Origin: Acanthamoeba lenticulata
Taxonomy: Eukaryota; Discosea; Longamoebia; Acanthamoebidae
Assembly: GCA_002179805.1 (NCBI GenBank)
Contig: NAVB01000378.1
Location: forward strand, 1 to 28,455
Reading direction: 5' to 3'
Length of the DNA: 28,455 bases
Of the stretch, positions 1 to 9,762 are shown in pieces. Made by a program: the position numbers and the translations under genes. The first letter of the stretch is position 1, and every line of letters begins with the position of its first letter. The notes under the pieces were generated by a model. That model was not told where the DNA came from. It saw only the letters and a list, made by a program, of their open reading frames with translations, and searched no databases.

Positions 1-338
1 ACCTTCTTGCCCACGAGGAAGTTGATAAAGGGTTGGAAAATGTAGACAAGGCCGCGAGAAAAGACGAGCGGCACGAGCACGAAGTCGAGGTAGATGAGCA
101 TAACACCCAGAGCGAGCAGTCCAAGAACGAGAAGTGCAGCCATTTGAATGCCGTCTTTCATCTTTGACTCCTTCTGCTCTGCCGTGAGGCTGTCTGTGTA
201 CTGTGAGGCCATCATCTTTGTCTCCAGCTCCTCCGTCGGCGAGATGTCGGCGTAGGTTGGTGGAAGCAAATGCGTTTCTTCATTTCCACCATGTTCTCCG
301 TACCCGGCCGTAGTGCCTCCCGAACCGTACATTTTCAT
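1..338 (-). CDS. N-terminal part of a multipass membrane protein, possibly AI-2E/TMEM245-type permease (runs off the window)
   Basis: The frame opens at the ATG at 338 and stays open to base 1, giving 112 codons with no visible intron. Residues 1 to about 60 are hydrophilic, Gly- and Glu-rich and presumably cytosolic, with a PPTY stretch near residue 28. A hydrophobic segment follows (MAALLVLGLLALGVMLIY), then a second hydrophobic stretch that includes VPLVFSRGLVYIFQPFINFL. The pattern V-P-L/F-V followed by a hydrophobic run and P-F/L-I/V-N-F resembles the first helices of AI-2E family transporters, a group that includes eukaryotic TMEM245. That assignment is inference from about 50 residues. 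The rest of the gene lies left of the window, so another multipass family cannot be excluded. A second Met lies two codons downstream. Confidence 0.5.
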   Translation of the reverse strand, partial: MKMYGSGGTTAGYGEHGGNEETHLLPPTYADISPTEELETKMMASQYTDSLTAEQKESKMKDGIQMAALLVLGLLALGVMLIYLDFVLVPLVFSRGLVYIFQPFINFLVGKK

Positions 339-674
339 GTGGGCAAGGTGATTGCGGTTTCAATTGCAAATCGACAACTCAATTCGCTGTTGTTGGACGG
401 TGGAAGTAGTGAAAGTCGTATGCGAAGAATACGTTGAGAGGGAGCTTGACAGCAAGCAACTTCTTTTGGGACGAGGGAGAAGTTGGCGAGGCGGAAGGGG
501 AGCCCTAATTCGGGAAGTTGAAGAATGACCCTAACGCGAGAGCCATAGGACCAACTACTGTAGTTGACGTATTACCTTACCATCCAAAGAATGTAGTGTT
601 CCTTAGACGCACATACCATGCATTTCTGGTTGATCAGTTGGCTGGTCGGCCACTTCTGGGCCAATCAATTATTT
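339..674. other. Intergenic spacer: promoter side of the 1-338 gene and 3' end of trm10
   Basis: Both flanking genes are on the minus strand. The part next to 338 should hold the promoter and 5' UTR of the membrane-protein gene. The part next to 675 should hold the 3' UTR of the methyltransferase gene. No convincing open frame, RNA gene or repeat was seen. Confidence 0.4.
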
Positions 675-1939
675 CTACGGCGAGTTCTCTCTCTGCAAAC
701 TCGCGATCTCTGCGCCTTCGTCTGGCCGTCCGGTGTGGTGGTAGGCCCTTCGCTTGGGTATGGAACGCTCTAGGGCTGTCTTCCAGTCGCCTGTCTCGGC
801 CACGGTCGACATGATCTCCACCACTTGTGATCGAGGCGTGTGAGTCGTGGCCATCCTTCGCGCGCTTGTGTGTACATACCGTGGTTGACGTTCAGCACCG
901 TGCGGTGAGAGGCTTCAAACTGCTTGAGCGGCAAGCATGCTGTGGCGATCCCCTGCTCTCGCGCCTTGCGCAGCGTCAGGCCCTGTTTCAGTGTTTTGGG
1001 CACACCCACCACACGCGATCCCGTCGACGTTTAACAAAAGAAGAGCAAACTGCCGACGTGCTAGGCTTGACCTTCTGGATGTGAGTGTCGGCGATGCCAC
1101 CGATGATGTAGATTTTGTCTGCGTCAATCTCCAGCAACACGTCCGTGGCGTCGGGCGAGAGATAGACCAGCCGGTCGGCCTCCTCGGCAAACACCTCCGT
1201 GTGGCACTGCTCGTGCTTGCCGATTGGCCACCTGCTCGCATGCACAAAGGCAAGGCAGTGAACAACACCGACAGGAGCCCTCCTTGCGGGTGAGAACAAA
1301 GAGGCGCACACCGATAGTAGCCGATGTGGCGCTGGAGGGCACGCTCCATGCGGGGCGTCAACGATGTGAGGTGCAGCTCGAGTGGCCGACTGCACTTGGA
1401 CCGCATCCTTGACATGCACAAGCACAGAGTCAGCGTCCGTTCTGCTCGAGCCGTCTCCCTCTGGCGGCCGGAGAGGGATGGGCAGCAGACAAACCGTGGA
1501 GACAATACCAGCCGTAGGCCATCTGGACCTGGTTGGCTACGCTTTGCACCTCCTGGGGCAAGATAGTCACTCGCGGTGGCAAAGAGAAAAGGGCAGGAGA
1601 AAAGGGTACCTTGTCCTCCAGGCGAGAATCGAAGCTCATGTCGATCGCCAGGCGGGGCCTGTGCGTGATCCAGGGCCCAGTGTCATCTTTTTTCTTAGCC
1701 TGGCCACTGCCGTTCGGTCGTTTCTCCGCCACGGTGCCCGCCTCCTCTTCCTCTTTTCGCTTGTCCTTTCGCTTCAGCTTCTCCAGCTTTCGGTTGAGTT
1801 TGCGCTGCTCACGGACGCGTTCATGCTTCTCCTTCTTTTTCTCACCCCTCGTCAACTTGTACTCTTCACGTGCTCGAGACTCTGCCACGGGAAGGTCAAC
1901 GAACAAGAATTCGTCCAATCCTTCATCCGGTGGCTCCAT
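675..1939 (-). CDS. trm10: Trm10-family tRNA (guanine-9-N1)-methyltransferase
   Basis: Six exons, 1939-1610, 1552-1509, 1407-1312, 1231-1072, 982-880 and 823-675, give 293 aa ending in TAG. Trm10 proteins are SPOUT-fold, S-adenosylmethionine-dependent enzymes that methylate N1 of purine 9 in tRNA. Visible family marks: a Lys/Glu-rich N-terminal coiled region (residues about 30-85), the start of the fold at LAIDMSFDSRLEDK, then YGWMRSKCSRPLELHLTSL, YRWPIGKH, the cofactor motif DKIYIIGGIAD (residues 195-205), GLTLRKAREQGI, and the C-terminal ETGDWKTAL...IPKRR. The Asp of the IGGxxD motif (D205), conserved and functionally important in the family, is present. Length matches yeast Trm10. The start is the ATG at 1939. 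The first intron (57 nt) is in frame without a stop. The gene is head-to-head with the kinase gene at 2088. Confidence 0.9.
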
Positions 1940-2087
1940 CTTTGCTTTTTTATTTTAATAAATCAACAAAACAAATCAACACTAACTCCGCTAAGCCGTT
2001 GCCTGGGTTGTGTGGCCATCGGCATTTCTGCGTTGTTTTCTCGTTTGGCCAAACAGGACAGAAGAGTGAAGGCGGGAGGTGAGCGAG
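1940..2087. promoter_or_regulatory. Short bidirectional promoter region between trm10 and the SepA-like kinase gene
   Basis: Only 148 bases separate the two divergent ATG codons at 1939 (-) and 2088 (+). This stretch must hold both 5' UTRs and core promoters. The left half is AT-rich (around 1950-1985). No clear TATA box or other named element could be identified. The call rests on gene arrangement alone. Confidence 0.4.
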
Positions 2088-5000
2088 ATGTCCCTCAGCG
2101 CCAAGGGGATCGTTCAGGTTCAGCCGAACCTTCTCCTCAACCGCTATGTACGTCTGCCGGGACGGGGCAAAGGTGTGAACTGTGAACTAATTCCGTTTTC
2201 AATTTTCACTAGCAATTGGGTGACACTCTCGGCAAAGGCGCGTTTGGTACCGTATTTCGGGGTCTTGATGTTGGTACGCCTTTCCATCCTTTAGAGAGTT
2301 GTTTTTTTTGTTTTTTTTTCTTTTAATATTTTTATTTCAATTAGAGCTAATGAGTTTTGACTTTGTGTTCTGCCCCACTTCTCACTTTATTTGGCTTTCA
2401 TCATTAAATCACCGCAGAAAATGGAGACTTCGTGGCTATCAAGCAGATTAGCTTGAGCGGAATTCCGAAAGATGTGCTTAAATCGATCATGGTACACATG
2501 CCTTTTCTCTTCTCTTACCTCTCCTTGTTGCTGACCGCGCCGATGCGCCGCGCGCGTTGCCCTCTCTCCCTTGCACCTTTACAGTCCGAGATCGACTTGC
2601 TGAAGAAGCTGCACCACTTCAACATTGTGAAATACCTTGGCTGGAACCAAACGAAGGAGCACCTCTTCATCATCCTCGAGTGCGTCTCTCTCTCTCTCTC
2701 TCTCTCTAGCTGGCTCTCTGCATGGTTTGCTGCGGCCTTTTTGTGCTCACCACGGCCCTTGTTCGCGCCTGTGCGGCCAGGTATGTGGAGAACGGTTCAC
2801 TGGAAAATGTGCTTCGCAAGTTTGGCAAGTTTCCCGAGAGCCTCGTCGGCATCTACATCTCGCAGGTTCTTCAGGGTCTGGTCTACCTCCACAATCAAGG
2901 TGTGATCCATCGCGACATCAAGGTGCGACACGAAAGCCTTTCATTATTCATTCAACTTTTGTTTGTATTCCTTTACTCACTTGGGCGCTCTCTGCTTGCT
3001 ACACAGGCGGCCAACATCCTCATCACCAAACAAGGCCTGGTGAAGGTGGCCGACTTTGGCGTATCCACCAAGCTCAACGAGGCCAATGACCTCGCCAACT
3101 CCACCGTCATGGGCAGCCCCTATTGGAGTACGGGCGCCTTCGCCGCTCCTCCTCAACTTCGCGTCAACTCGCCGCAGGCACTGACCACTGGTGCTTGCCA
3201 TGTGTGTTCGTAGTGGCCCCTGAGATCATCGAGTTGTCGGGCGTGTCGCCCCAGTCGGACATCTGGAGCGTGGGCTGTACCGTCATTGAACTGCTCACGG
3301 GTGCGCCGCCCTACTTCGATCTAGATCCGATGCCCGCGCTCTTTCACATCGTCGAAGACGAGTGGTACGTGCTTTTTTTTTTGCATTCATTTCAAAATTG
3401 TTTTCTAATTGTTGTTTTTTTTTTGATCATTTTTGATCATTAGCCCACCACTGCCTGAGGGCGTCTCGGCCTCGCTTCGCGACTTTTTGATGCAGTGCTT
3501 TCAGAAGGTTTGACCAGTCCCACCCCATGATGGATCATCTCGCTTGTTTGTTAGACAAGGACGTGTCAATAACGCGTACGTGCGTGCATGCATGCAGGAT
3601 GCCAACCTGCGCGTGTCGGCGGCTAAGCTGCTCAACCATCGATGGATCAAGTCGTCGGCGCAGCGCATGCAGCAGAAGGCGGCTGAGTCGGCCGCGGCGG
3701 CCTCGCCCGCGCTCCTGGCGCCGCCCTCGCCTGCCCTCCCGGCGGCGCCCTCGATGGTGTCCGCCGTCACCTCGGCGGCGGCAAGCGTGGCCGCCGCGGC
3801 GGTCGAGACCACAATCCCGGCGGCGCCGCTCGCGCTCGAGCTCAAGTTCACGCCGCCCTCTGACGCCGTCGGCTCGGGCTCGTCCGTGGTTCGGCCGCAC
3901 AGCAAGTCCGTCGGCGGCTCGCTCGCCAGCCGCGACAGCGCCAGCAGCAGTGGCAGCGGCAGCGGCAGTGGCGAGCGGAGCCTGCCGAGCCGATCCCGCA
4001 CGCGGAGTGAAGCCGCCGGAGGGCAGGAGGGCAGGAACCTCATCGCCTCGTCGAGTAAGCATCGCACGCGCGAACGGGACGAGCGCGGCAAGGAGTCCTC
4101 TCGCAGCAAGGAGTCCAAGTCCACCAAGGAAGACAAGAAGTACGTATCAGCTTATGGCGGGCTGGAACCGATCTGACCCTCGTGGTTGCTATTATGATCA
4201 TCATCGCAGGGGCATGCTCAAGACGGTCAAGGACGCGCGCAAGTCGTCCAAGAAGGCCAGCAAGTCGGCTACATCCCCCGCTGTGCGGCTCATCCAGGAG
4301 GAGTCGCGTAAGCACTCGCGCACCAACTCCACCTCCTCTGACTCTGCCGGTACTCTCACCATTTTTTAAAATAATTCTTTCATTTATTTATATATATATC
4401 TTTTAGATTTATTTGACGATGTGCATATCCATTTGTATTTTATCATTTTTTATTCCGCAGAGGAGAGGCAAGTGGTGAAGAAGGAGCGATCGAAGCACCG
4501 GAAGAAGGACGACGATAGGGACAAGGAAAAGAAAAAGAAGAAGGACAAGGAAAGAGAGAAGGACGACGTCAAGCGGAGCAAGGAACATAGGAAGAAGGAC
4601 GACGACCGACATGACCGCAAGAAGCGCGAGAAGGAGAAGGACGACAAGAAGTCCAGCAAAAAGGACAAGAAGGAAAAGAAGGAGCGGCGGAGCGAGCTGG
4701 ACAGCGGCAGCGGCGAGCGCGTCATCAAGTCCAAGAGCTCCCGCATCCTCAGTGGCAAGAGCAAGTCGTCTCGCATCCTCGGCAAGGTCTCCAAGAAGAA
4801 GACCGGCAAGGACGACGACGGCACCGACAAGGACCGCAAGAAGGACAAGCGGAAAAGCACCAACAAGCGCCTCTCGTTCGACCTGGGCGACGACGACCTC
4901 GTGGCCAAGCTCCACAACGTACGCTCCCAACTCGTCGCCCGTCGCCCATTTTTTGCCGGCGCGTCTCACGCATCCTTGGCCGGTGCAGCTGGGGAACGGG

Positions 5001-8000
5001 CCGCAGAAGACGCTGGAGGAGTTTGCCGAGAGCGACGAGGAGGACTGGGCCGACCTCGTCATGCAGCTCGACCCCAAGCCCGGCTCCAAGGCGCGTGGCG
5101 GTGGCCGCCGTCGCGCGGGGAGCGGAGATGAGGAAGAGTGGGAGCAGTCGCGGAGCAAGAGCGTCATCGTGCGCCCCAACGCGCGGGACAAGACGTCAGC
5201 GGTCGACAAGCGGGAGCGCTCGAAGACGTCAAAGAAGACGAAGAAGGACCATCATCACCACCACCGCCCTCATGAAGAGAATGATGACGAGGAGGAGGAC
5301 TGGGGCGACCTCATGGAGCAGCTCAATAAGAAGAACGGGCCGCCCAGCGGCAACGGCAGCAAGGACAAGCACGGCAGGTCCAAAGCCGAGGAAGAAGACG
5401 ATGACGACTGGGGCGACTTGGCCAAGCAGCTCAGCCCGCGCAAGAATGTGAAGAAGGTCCTTGCCGATTTTGCCGAGAGCGATGGCTCCGAGGAGTGGGC
5501 CGACCTCGGCAAGCAGCTCGGCGGCGGCAAAGACAAGCCCGCCGACAAGGCGGCCGCAAGACACGGCGACGACGATGACGACGACTGGGGCGACCTCGCC
5601 CGTCAGCTCAGCCCCGGCCGCCACCGCGGCCGCGCCTCGAGCGCCGACCCACCTCGTACGCTGACTCCCCTTGATCGTGATCATGGCAGCATCGATTTGA
5701 CCCCTCTCGGTGTTGATGTGTCTCGCACAGGCAACAAGCCGGTCGAGGAGGATGACGAAGACGAGGACTGGGGCGAGGACCTGGCGCCCAAGACGGGCAC
5801 GTCAATCACGCCGACGACGTCGCTGTCGACCTCGTCCTCGCGCTACGCCGCGGCCGCGGCGGCCGCCGACGACGCCAACGACGACTTTGGCGACCTGGCC
5901 AGCGAGGGCGGCGAGTTGGACCTGGCCGCCAAGCTGGCCCTCACGCGCAAGGCTCGCCAGGAGGGAGGCCCCGCCCCGCCCACCGTCAGCGACGGCGAGG
6001 ACGACACCTTTGGCGAGGACGATCCCTTTGGCGACGATTTTGACTGGAGCGACAACGAATCGGGTTCGTTTTTTTGTCTCTTGTTTGCCCTTTTGCGCCG
6101 GTCAACCTGCTCATGCTCATTTTTTGGGGCGAATAGATATGGAGGTGGACCCAACGAAGGAGGAGCTGAGCAAGCTCACGGGCGAGATCATGCACAACAT
6201 GTCGCTCCTCCAGCACGACCAGCTCGAGTCGGTCATCCTCGACACCTGCGCCAAGCTGGTGCGGCCTTGTTCCTTCTCCATTAAAGTAACGTCGTGGACT
6301 GACCTGGCGATAACAATGATGGACAGATTGCGGCGTACATGACCATCAACGAGAAGTACATGAGCCAGAAGGCCACAGTGATCCGACAGCATGGCGTCAT
6401 CCCCATCCTCGAGATCATCGAGTCTGCGAGCGACTCCACCGCGCTGCGCATCCTCCAGCTCCTCAACCTGGTGCGCCCCCCTCTTGCTGCCTACTTCATT
6501 CTTCACATTCTCAACATTCCGGTGGCATTCATGGGGATGCAGATCATCGAGGGCAACGTGGAGATCAAGCAGAACCTGTGCATGATGGGCGGCATCCCAA
6601 CCATCATCAAGTTTGCCGAGGAGGAGTACAGCAACGGGGTGCGCGGGGAGGTGGGCCGCTTCGTGCGCGAGATGTGCTGCGGGCAGAGCGAGGTCACCCT
6701 CCGCATGTTCATCGCCTGCCGCGGCCTCCCGGTGCTGGCCTCCTACGCGGCCGCCGACTACCACGCGCGCCCGCTCCTCGTCACCACCGCCGTCGACGCC
6801 GTGCGTCAGGTCTTCTCGGCCCACCAGGGCGGTACGTCCCGCGAGCGCCCTCCTGCCCACGTGTGCTGCCGTCCTTCCTCAGCTGACGATGGCCGATCAC
6901 AGGCGGATCGCTGCCGCGAAACGACTTCTGCCGGCTGTTTGCCCGGGCGGGTCTCCTGCCGTCGCTCATGTCGGCCCTGACGGCGCTGGCCCACTACAAC
7001 GGCCTCATGGACGCGCCCTACGCCGCCGTCGCTGCCCACCACCCCGGCGGCAACGCGCCCGCCGCCACCGGAGCTCCGGACCACTCGCCCGCTTCGCTCG
7101 ACATCATCGAGGCCGGCGCCTGCGCAGACAAGGTGGCCGACGTGCTTCTCATCTTCTCGGCGGCCGACCGAGTCGTGAAGCTCCAGATGGCGACGCACGT
7201 GGCGCCGGCGGTCATCGCGCTGCTCCCGTTCGTGGCGCCGCCCGCGTCGAGTTGCAGTGGCAGTGGCGGAAGCTTCCTGCTGAAGCCAGTCAAGTCCAAC
7301 GACGAGCTCGATCGGACGGGCGACGCCGCCAAGGACCGAGAGACTGACGTCTGGCCCCGCTCCTTCCGGGCCGTGCTGCTGGGCAAGCTCCTCAAGATTG
7401 TCAAGTCGCTGGCTATGGACTCGCGCACGCTGGGCGCCATCGCCGCCGCTGGCGCCATGCCCGCCTTTGTGGGCCTCCTCGACACAAACCAGCTCCTTAA
7501 CGACCATTTCTCGGTACTTTCAACCCTTTTGTTCGTCCTTTTCGTTGTCATGACCATCGTCGGCTCACGCGTCGTTCGTGGTGGTGATGATGGTGATGAT
7601 ACGAAGCAAATCGTGGCGTCGCTGTTCTACCTGTGCCGGTTGGACCCCGGCCGGCAGGAGATGGCGGCCAAGGCCGGTGTGATACCGCACCTCCAGAGCA
7701 TCATCAACAGCAACAGCCCGCTTAAGCAATTCGTGCTCCCCATCGTCTGCCAGATGGTGCGGAAGGCCTTCCCTCCCGCTCGCTCGCTTCGATAGCTCCA
7801 AGACTGACCACGACATAACACGACACGACACGACACGATACAACCCAACACAGTCGCACTCGCGGGCCGCGCGGGCGTCGATGCGCGAGGTGGGCGGAGT
7901 GGGATTCCTGATCCACCTGATCAAGCAGGAGATCCGGTCGTCGTGGCCGCACTCGCTGATGGAGTCCATCGCGGCGTGGCTGGGCGAGGAGATGGAGGTG

Positions 8001-8483
8001 GTCGAGGCCGAGCTCGTGGCGGGCGTAGACACGCTGGTGGAGGCCTTTGCCGAGGCGCAGCCGGCCGGGCTGGGCGGCATGCTGGAGCCGCTGCTCAAGA
8101 TGCTGGCCCTGTCGGCCACCTTCACGGGCGCCCTGGCCCGCAACGACGTCTTCGTCACGACCATGCTCAACAAGCCCGCCCTCCGCAACCCGAACGCGCT
8201 CGTGCGCGTCAACATCCTCAAGATCCTCTCGGCCCTCGTGCTGGTGGCGCCTCACTCGGCCCTCCTCAACCCGGAGGCCCTCCTGCCCCACGTCTCCCAC
8301 CTGGCCTCCCACGACCCGTCCATCCTTGTACAGGAAATCGCCTCCAAGCTCCTCAGCCTCTCCTCGTCGGCCTCGTCGGCCGCCTCTTCGCGCTCCTCCT
8401 CTCCCCATCCCTCGCCTCTCGCCATCCGTCGGGCGTCTTCTCCCTCTTCTTCCTCTTCCTCGTCTACCTCTACCCACCCATGA
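2088..8483 (+). CDS. sepA: SepA/Cdc7/MAP3K-epsilon-type protein kinase with WGDL repeats and C-terminal armadillo repeats
   Basis: Nineteen exons give 1617 aa: 2088-2147, 2213-2273, 2418-2491, 2585-2679, 2781-2922, 3007-3127, 3214-3364, 3444-3507, 3598-4139, 4210-4349, 4461-4918, 4989-5655, 5731-6063, 6137-6258, 6327-6470, 6543-6831, 6903-7513, 7607-7756 and 7854-8483 (TGA). The kinase domain (about 20-273) has [12 protein letters not shown] (K49), HRDIK (140-144), DFG (160-162), GSPYWMAPE and SDIWSVG, so it should be active. Then come Ala/Ser-rich and Lys-rich stretches (about 275-636), acidic WGDL repeats (about 650-965) and armadillo-type helices (about 975-1570), for example [15 protein letters not shown] and [14 protein letters not shown]-terminal kinase plus C-terminal ARM is the layout of Dictyostelium SepA and plant MAP3K-epsilon, kin to fission-yeast Cdc7 of the septation initiation network. 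A role in cytokinesis is inferred. The ATG at 2088 is the only ATG before the kinase core. Introns 5656-5730, 6471-6542 and 7514-7606 are in frame and could be retained. Confidence 0.88.
2685..2707. repeat. (TC)n microsatellite in an intron of the SepA-like kinase gene
   Basis: A perfect TC run of about 23 bases begins 5 bases after the splice donor at 2680 of the 2680-2780 intron. It lies outside the coding sequence. Confidence 0.85.
5034..6060 (+). repeat. Coding repeat: acidic (D/E)DWGDLxxQL modules in the kinase linker
   Basis: The translated exons 12 and 13 carry a degenerate tandem motif. In order the copies read [75 protein letters not shown] and a final [10 protein letters not shown]. 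Copies are preceded by Asp/Glu runs and separated by 20-60 mostly charged residues. The Trp/Phe-Gly/Ala-Asp-Leu core is kept while spacers vary, which suggests short linear binding motifs in a disordered tether rather than a folded repeat. Confidence 0.75.
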
Positions 8484-8594
8484 GCAACACAAGTATTTAT
8501 TTATTTATTTTGTTAATGAATTGAAACCAAACCAAACAAAACAAAACAAAACCAAAATAACAGAAAAAACGTTTTTTCAGTCCATCGGGCCCTG
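8484..8594. other. 3' UTR of the kinase gene, AT-rich
   Basis: After the TGA at 8481-8483 the sequence is low in complexity: TATT repeats near 8492-8510, then an A/C-rich run with repeated CAAAA units (about 8525-8570). This fits a 3' UTR and polyadenylation region. No other feature is visible until the tRNA-like repeat begins at 8595. Confidence 0.45.
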
Positions 8595-8636
8595 GCGAGA
8601 TGAACTGAAATGAATGTTGGACTTGCTGTTGGAGGA

Positions 8637-8713
8637 GCCTGGGTAGCTTAATTGGTAGAGCGCCGCATTACAATGAATCGCGGAGGTTGGGAGTTCGACT
8701 CTCCTCCTGGCTC
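8637..8713 (+). tRNA. tRNA-like gene, copy 1; anticodon cannot be assigned
   Basis: The internal Pol III promoter is clear: an A box in TAGCTTAATTGG and a B box in GAGTTCGACTC. A D-arm (GCTT/GAGC), a T-arm (GGGAG/CTCCT around TTCGACT) and a T5 terminator at 8726-8730 can be drawn. Two things are abnormal. The acceptor stem GCCTGGG/CCTGGCT has a C-C mismatch at 2-71 and several wobbles. The segment from base 27 to 48 is 26 nt instead of the usual 22: CCGC pairs with GCGG, but 13 bases lie between them. An extra ATT/AAT helix with a bulged C can form there. It may be a divergent tRNA, a tRNA pseudogene or a tRNA-derived short element. Confidence 0.55.
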
Positions 8714-8725
8714 TTCTTCTTCTCC

Positions 8726-8730
8726 TTTTT
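8726..8730 (+). terminator. Pol III T5 terminator of tRNA-like copy 1
   Basis: Five T residues lie 13 bases after the tRNA-like 3' end, preceded by a pyrimidine-rich stretch of CTT units. The same arrangement follows copy 2. Confidence 0.6.
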
Positions 8731-8808
8731 GTCCTTTCTTCACCCTCATGCATCCCTCCTTTTCTTTGTCGGCAGGTCCCGATCTCGGGTGCTCGTTTAG
8801 ACGCAACT

Positions 8809-9519
8809 CTAGAATAGAACGCATTTGCCGGACTTCTTCTTCTTCTTGCTTGGCTTGAGCTGTCCACTTCCCTCCTCCTGAAGCTCGGCCAGCGAAGGGT
8901 GGTCCTTCTGCTTTCGCCTATCGCGTCGGCTGCGCCTCCAACTCGCTGAGCCAGTCGGGTTGACGATTGGGGGCGGGTTGAGCGCCAGGCGGATGATCTC
9001 ATCGAACACGGCGGCAAGGCCTTGTTGGGTTCGCGACGAGCACTCCATGAAGGCGCAGGCACCAAGCTGACGTGCCGCCTGGCGGCCCTGCTCGGTGCTC
9101 ACCGCCTCCTCCTCTCGGTCGCGCAAGATCTCGAGCGTGAGCGGGTCCTCTCGCAGGTCGATCTTCGTGGCCACCAGCATGACGGGCGTCGTAGGGCAGT
9201 GGTGGCGCACCTCCGGCATCCACTTCTCGCGCACGTTGGTCAACGAGGTCGGGCAGACGGCCGAGTAGCACAGCAGGAAGGCGTCGGTCAGGGGGTAAGC
9301 CAGCGGCCGCAGGCGGTCGTACTCGGCCTGGCCGGCTGTGTCCCAGAGCCCGAGGTTGATGACCTTGCCGTCGATGAAGACGTTGCTTTGGTAATTGTCA
9401 AATATAGTTGGTATGTACTCGCCCGGGAAGGAGTTGGTCGTGTACGAGATGAGCATGCTTGTCTTCCCCACACTTCCGTCGCCCACCACCACACACTTCA
9501 CCGACTTGTACTCGGCCAT
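8809..9519 (-). CDS. Rac-like Rho-family small GTPase, prenylated
   Basis: Single exon, 236 aa, ATG at 9519, TAG at 8811-8809. Rac proteins are GTP switches that control actin, phagocytosis and motility at the plasma membrane. All G motifs are visible: GDGSVGKT (13-20), the switch I effector loop [16 protein letters not shown] with the catalytic Gln, VATKID, and [10 protein letters not shown]. The Rho insert region is present after TKIDLREDP. The C-terminus has a Lys cluster and the CAAX box CVLF, where Phe in the last place usually favours geranylgeranylation. Between the GTPase fold and the CAAX box lies an unusually long basic tail (about residues 185-232) with [12 protein letters not shown], which makes the protein some 40 residues longer than typical Rac. 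Switch II has Ala after the catalytic Gln, where Rac1 has Glu. The gene has no introns, unlike most neighbours. Confidence 0.95.
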   Translation of the reverse strand: MAEYKSVKCVVVGDGSVGKTSMLISYTTNSFPGEYIPTIFDNYQSNVFIDGKVINLGLWDTAGQAEYDRLRPLAYPLTDAFLLCYSAVCPTSLTNVREKWMPEVRHHCPTTPVMLVATKIDLREDPLTLEILRDREEEAVSTEQGRQAARQLGACAFMECSSRTQQGLAAVFDEIIRLALNPPPIVNPTGSASWRRSRRDRRKQKDHPSLAELQEEGSGQLKPSKKKKKSGKCVLF

Positions 9520-9762
9520 GCCTCTACTCTTCTCTGTAGTGCTCTACGTCTGACGTCGTTTGTTTGAAATAGGCTGTGGCCTCTCGAGGTGCGCTTCGAG
9601 AGTCCAAGGAAGGAAAGGTCACGTCGGTGTCCCTTCAGGCAGGAGATTCCATGTCCCCGAAACTCCCCGGCGAGTCCGCCGACTGGACGAATTTTTATTC
9701 GGCGAGCGTGTCCGCTCCGTGCGCGAGCAGGAGAAGGTCTTGAGAGCACGGAGTGAGTGGCA

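Larger units (their letters stand above)
8595..8732 (+). repeat. Copy 1 of a 138-bp repeat holding a tRNA-like gene (inverted partner at 21245-21380)
   Basis: The block is nearly identical, in reverse complement, to 21245-21380. Similarity starts at GCGAGATGAACTGAAATGAA, continues through the tRNA-like body and runs to the T5 terminator. Outside these limits the two flanks diverge. The copies differ at a few upstream bases and in the anticodon-loop segment. Confidence 0.8.

Noticed and set aside
3423..3442. Direct repeat TGATCATTTTTGATCAT near the 3' end of an intron
   Set aside because: It is short, lies in an AT-rich intron tail and has no partner elsewhere in the window.
3501..4136. Long minus-strand open frame opposite the kinase linker
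   Set aside because: It is the antisense of a GC-rich, Ala/Ser-coding exon. It has no domain, and the plus-strand frame joins the kinase through consistent splice phases.
4409..5209. Minus-strand frame rich in Leu and Val
   Set aside because: It is the reverse reading of Lys/Asp-rich coding sequence (AAG and GAC read backwards give Leu and Val codons), so the apparent membrane protein is an artefact.
6806..8492. Two long minus-strand frames opposite the armadillo exons
   Set aside because: High GC lengthens random frames. They show composition bias and no domain, while the plus strand encodes clear armadillo helices.
8637..8713. Origin of the tRNA-like units as mitochondrial DNA inserted into the nucleus
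   Set aside because: The acceptor mismatch suggested it, but the flanks show no other mitochondrial gene sequence and both copies have nuclear-type Pol III boxes and terminators.
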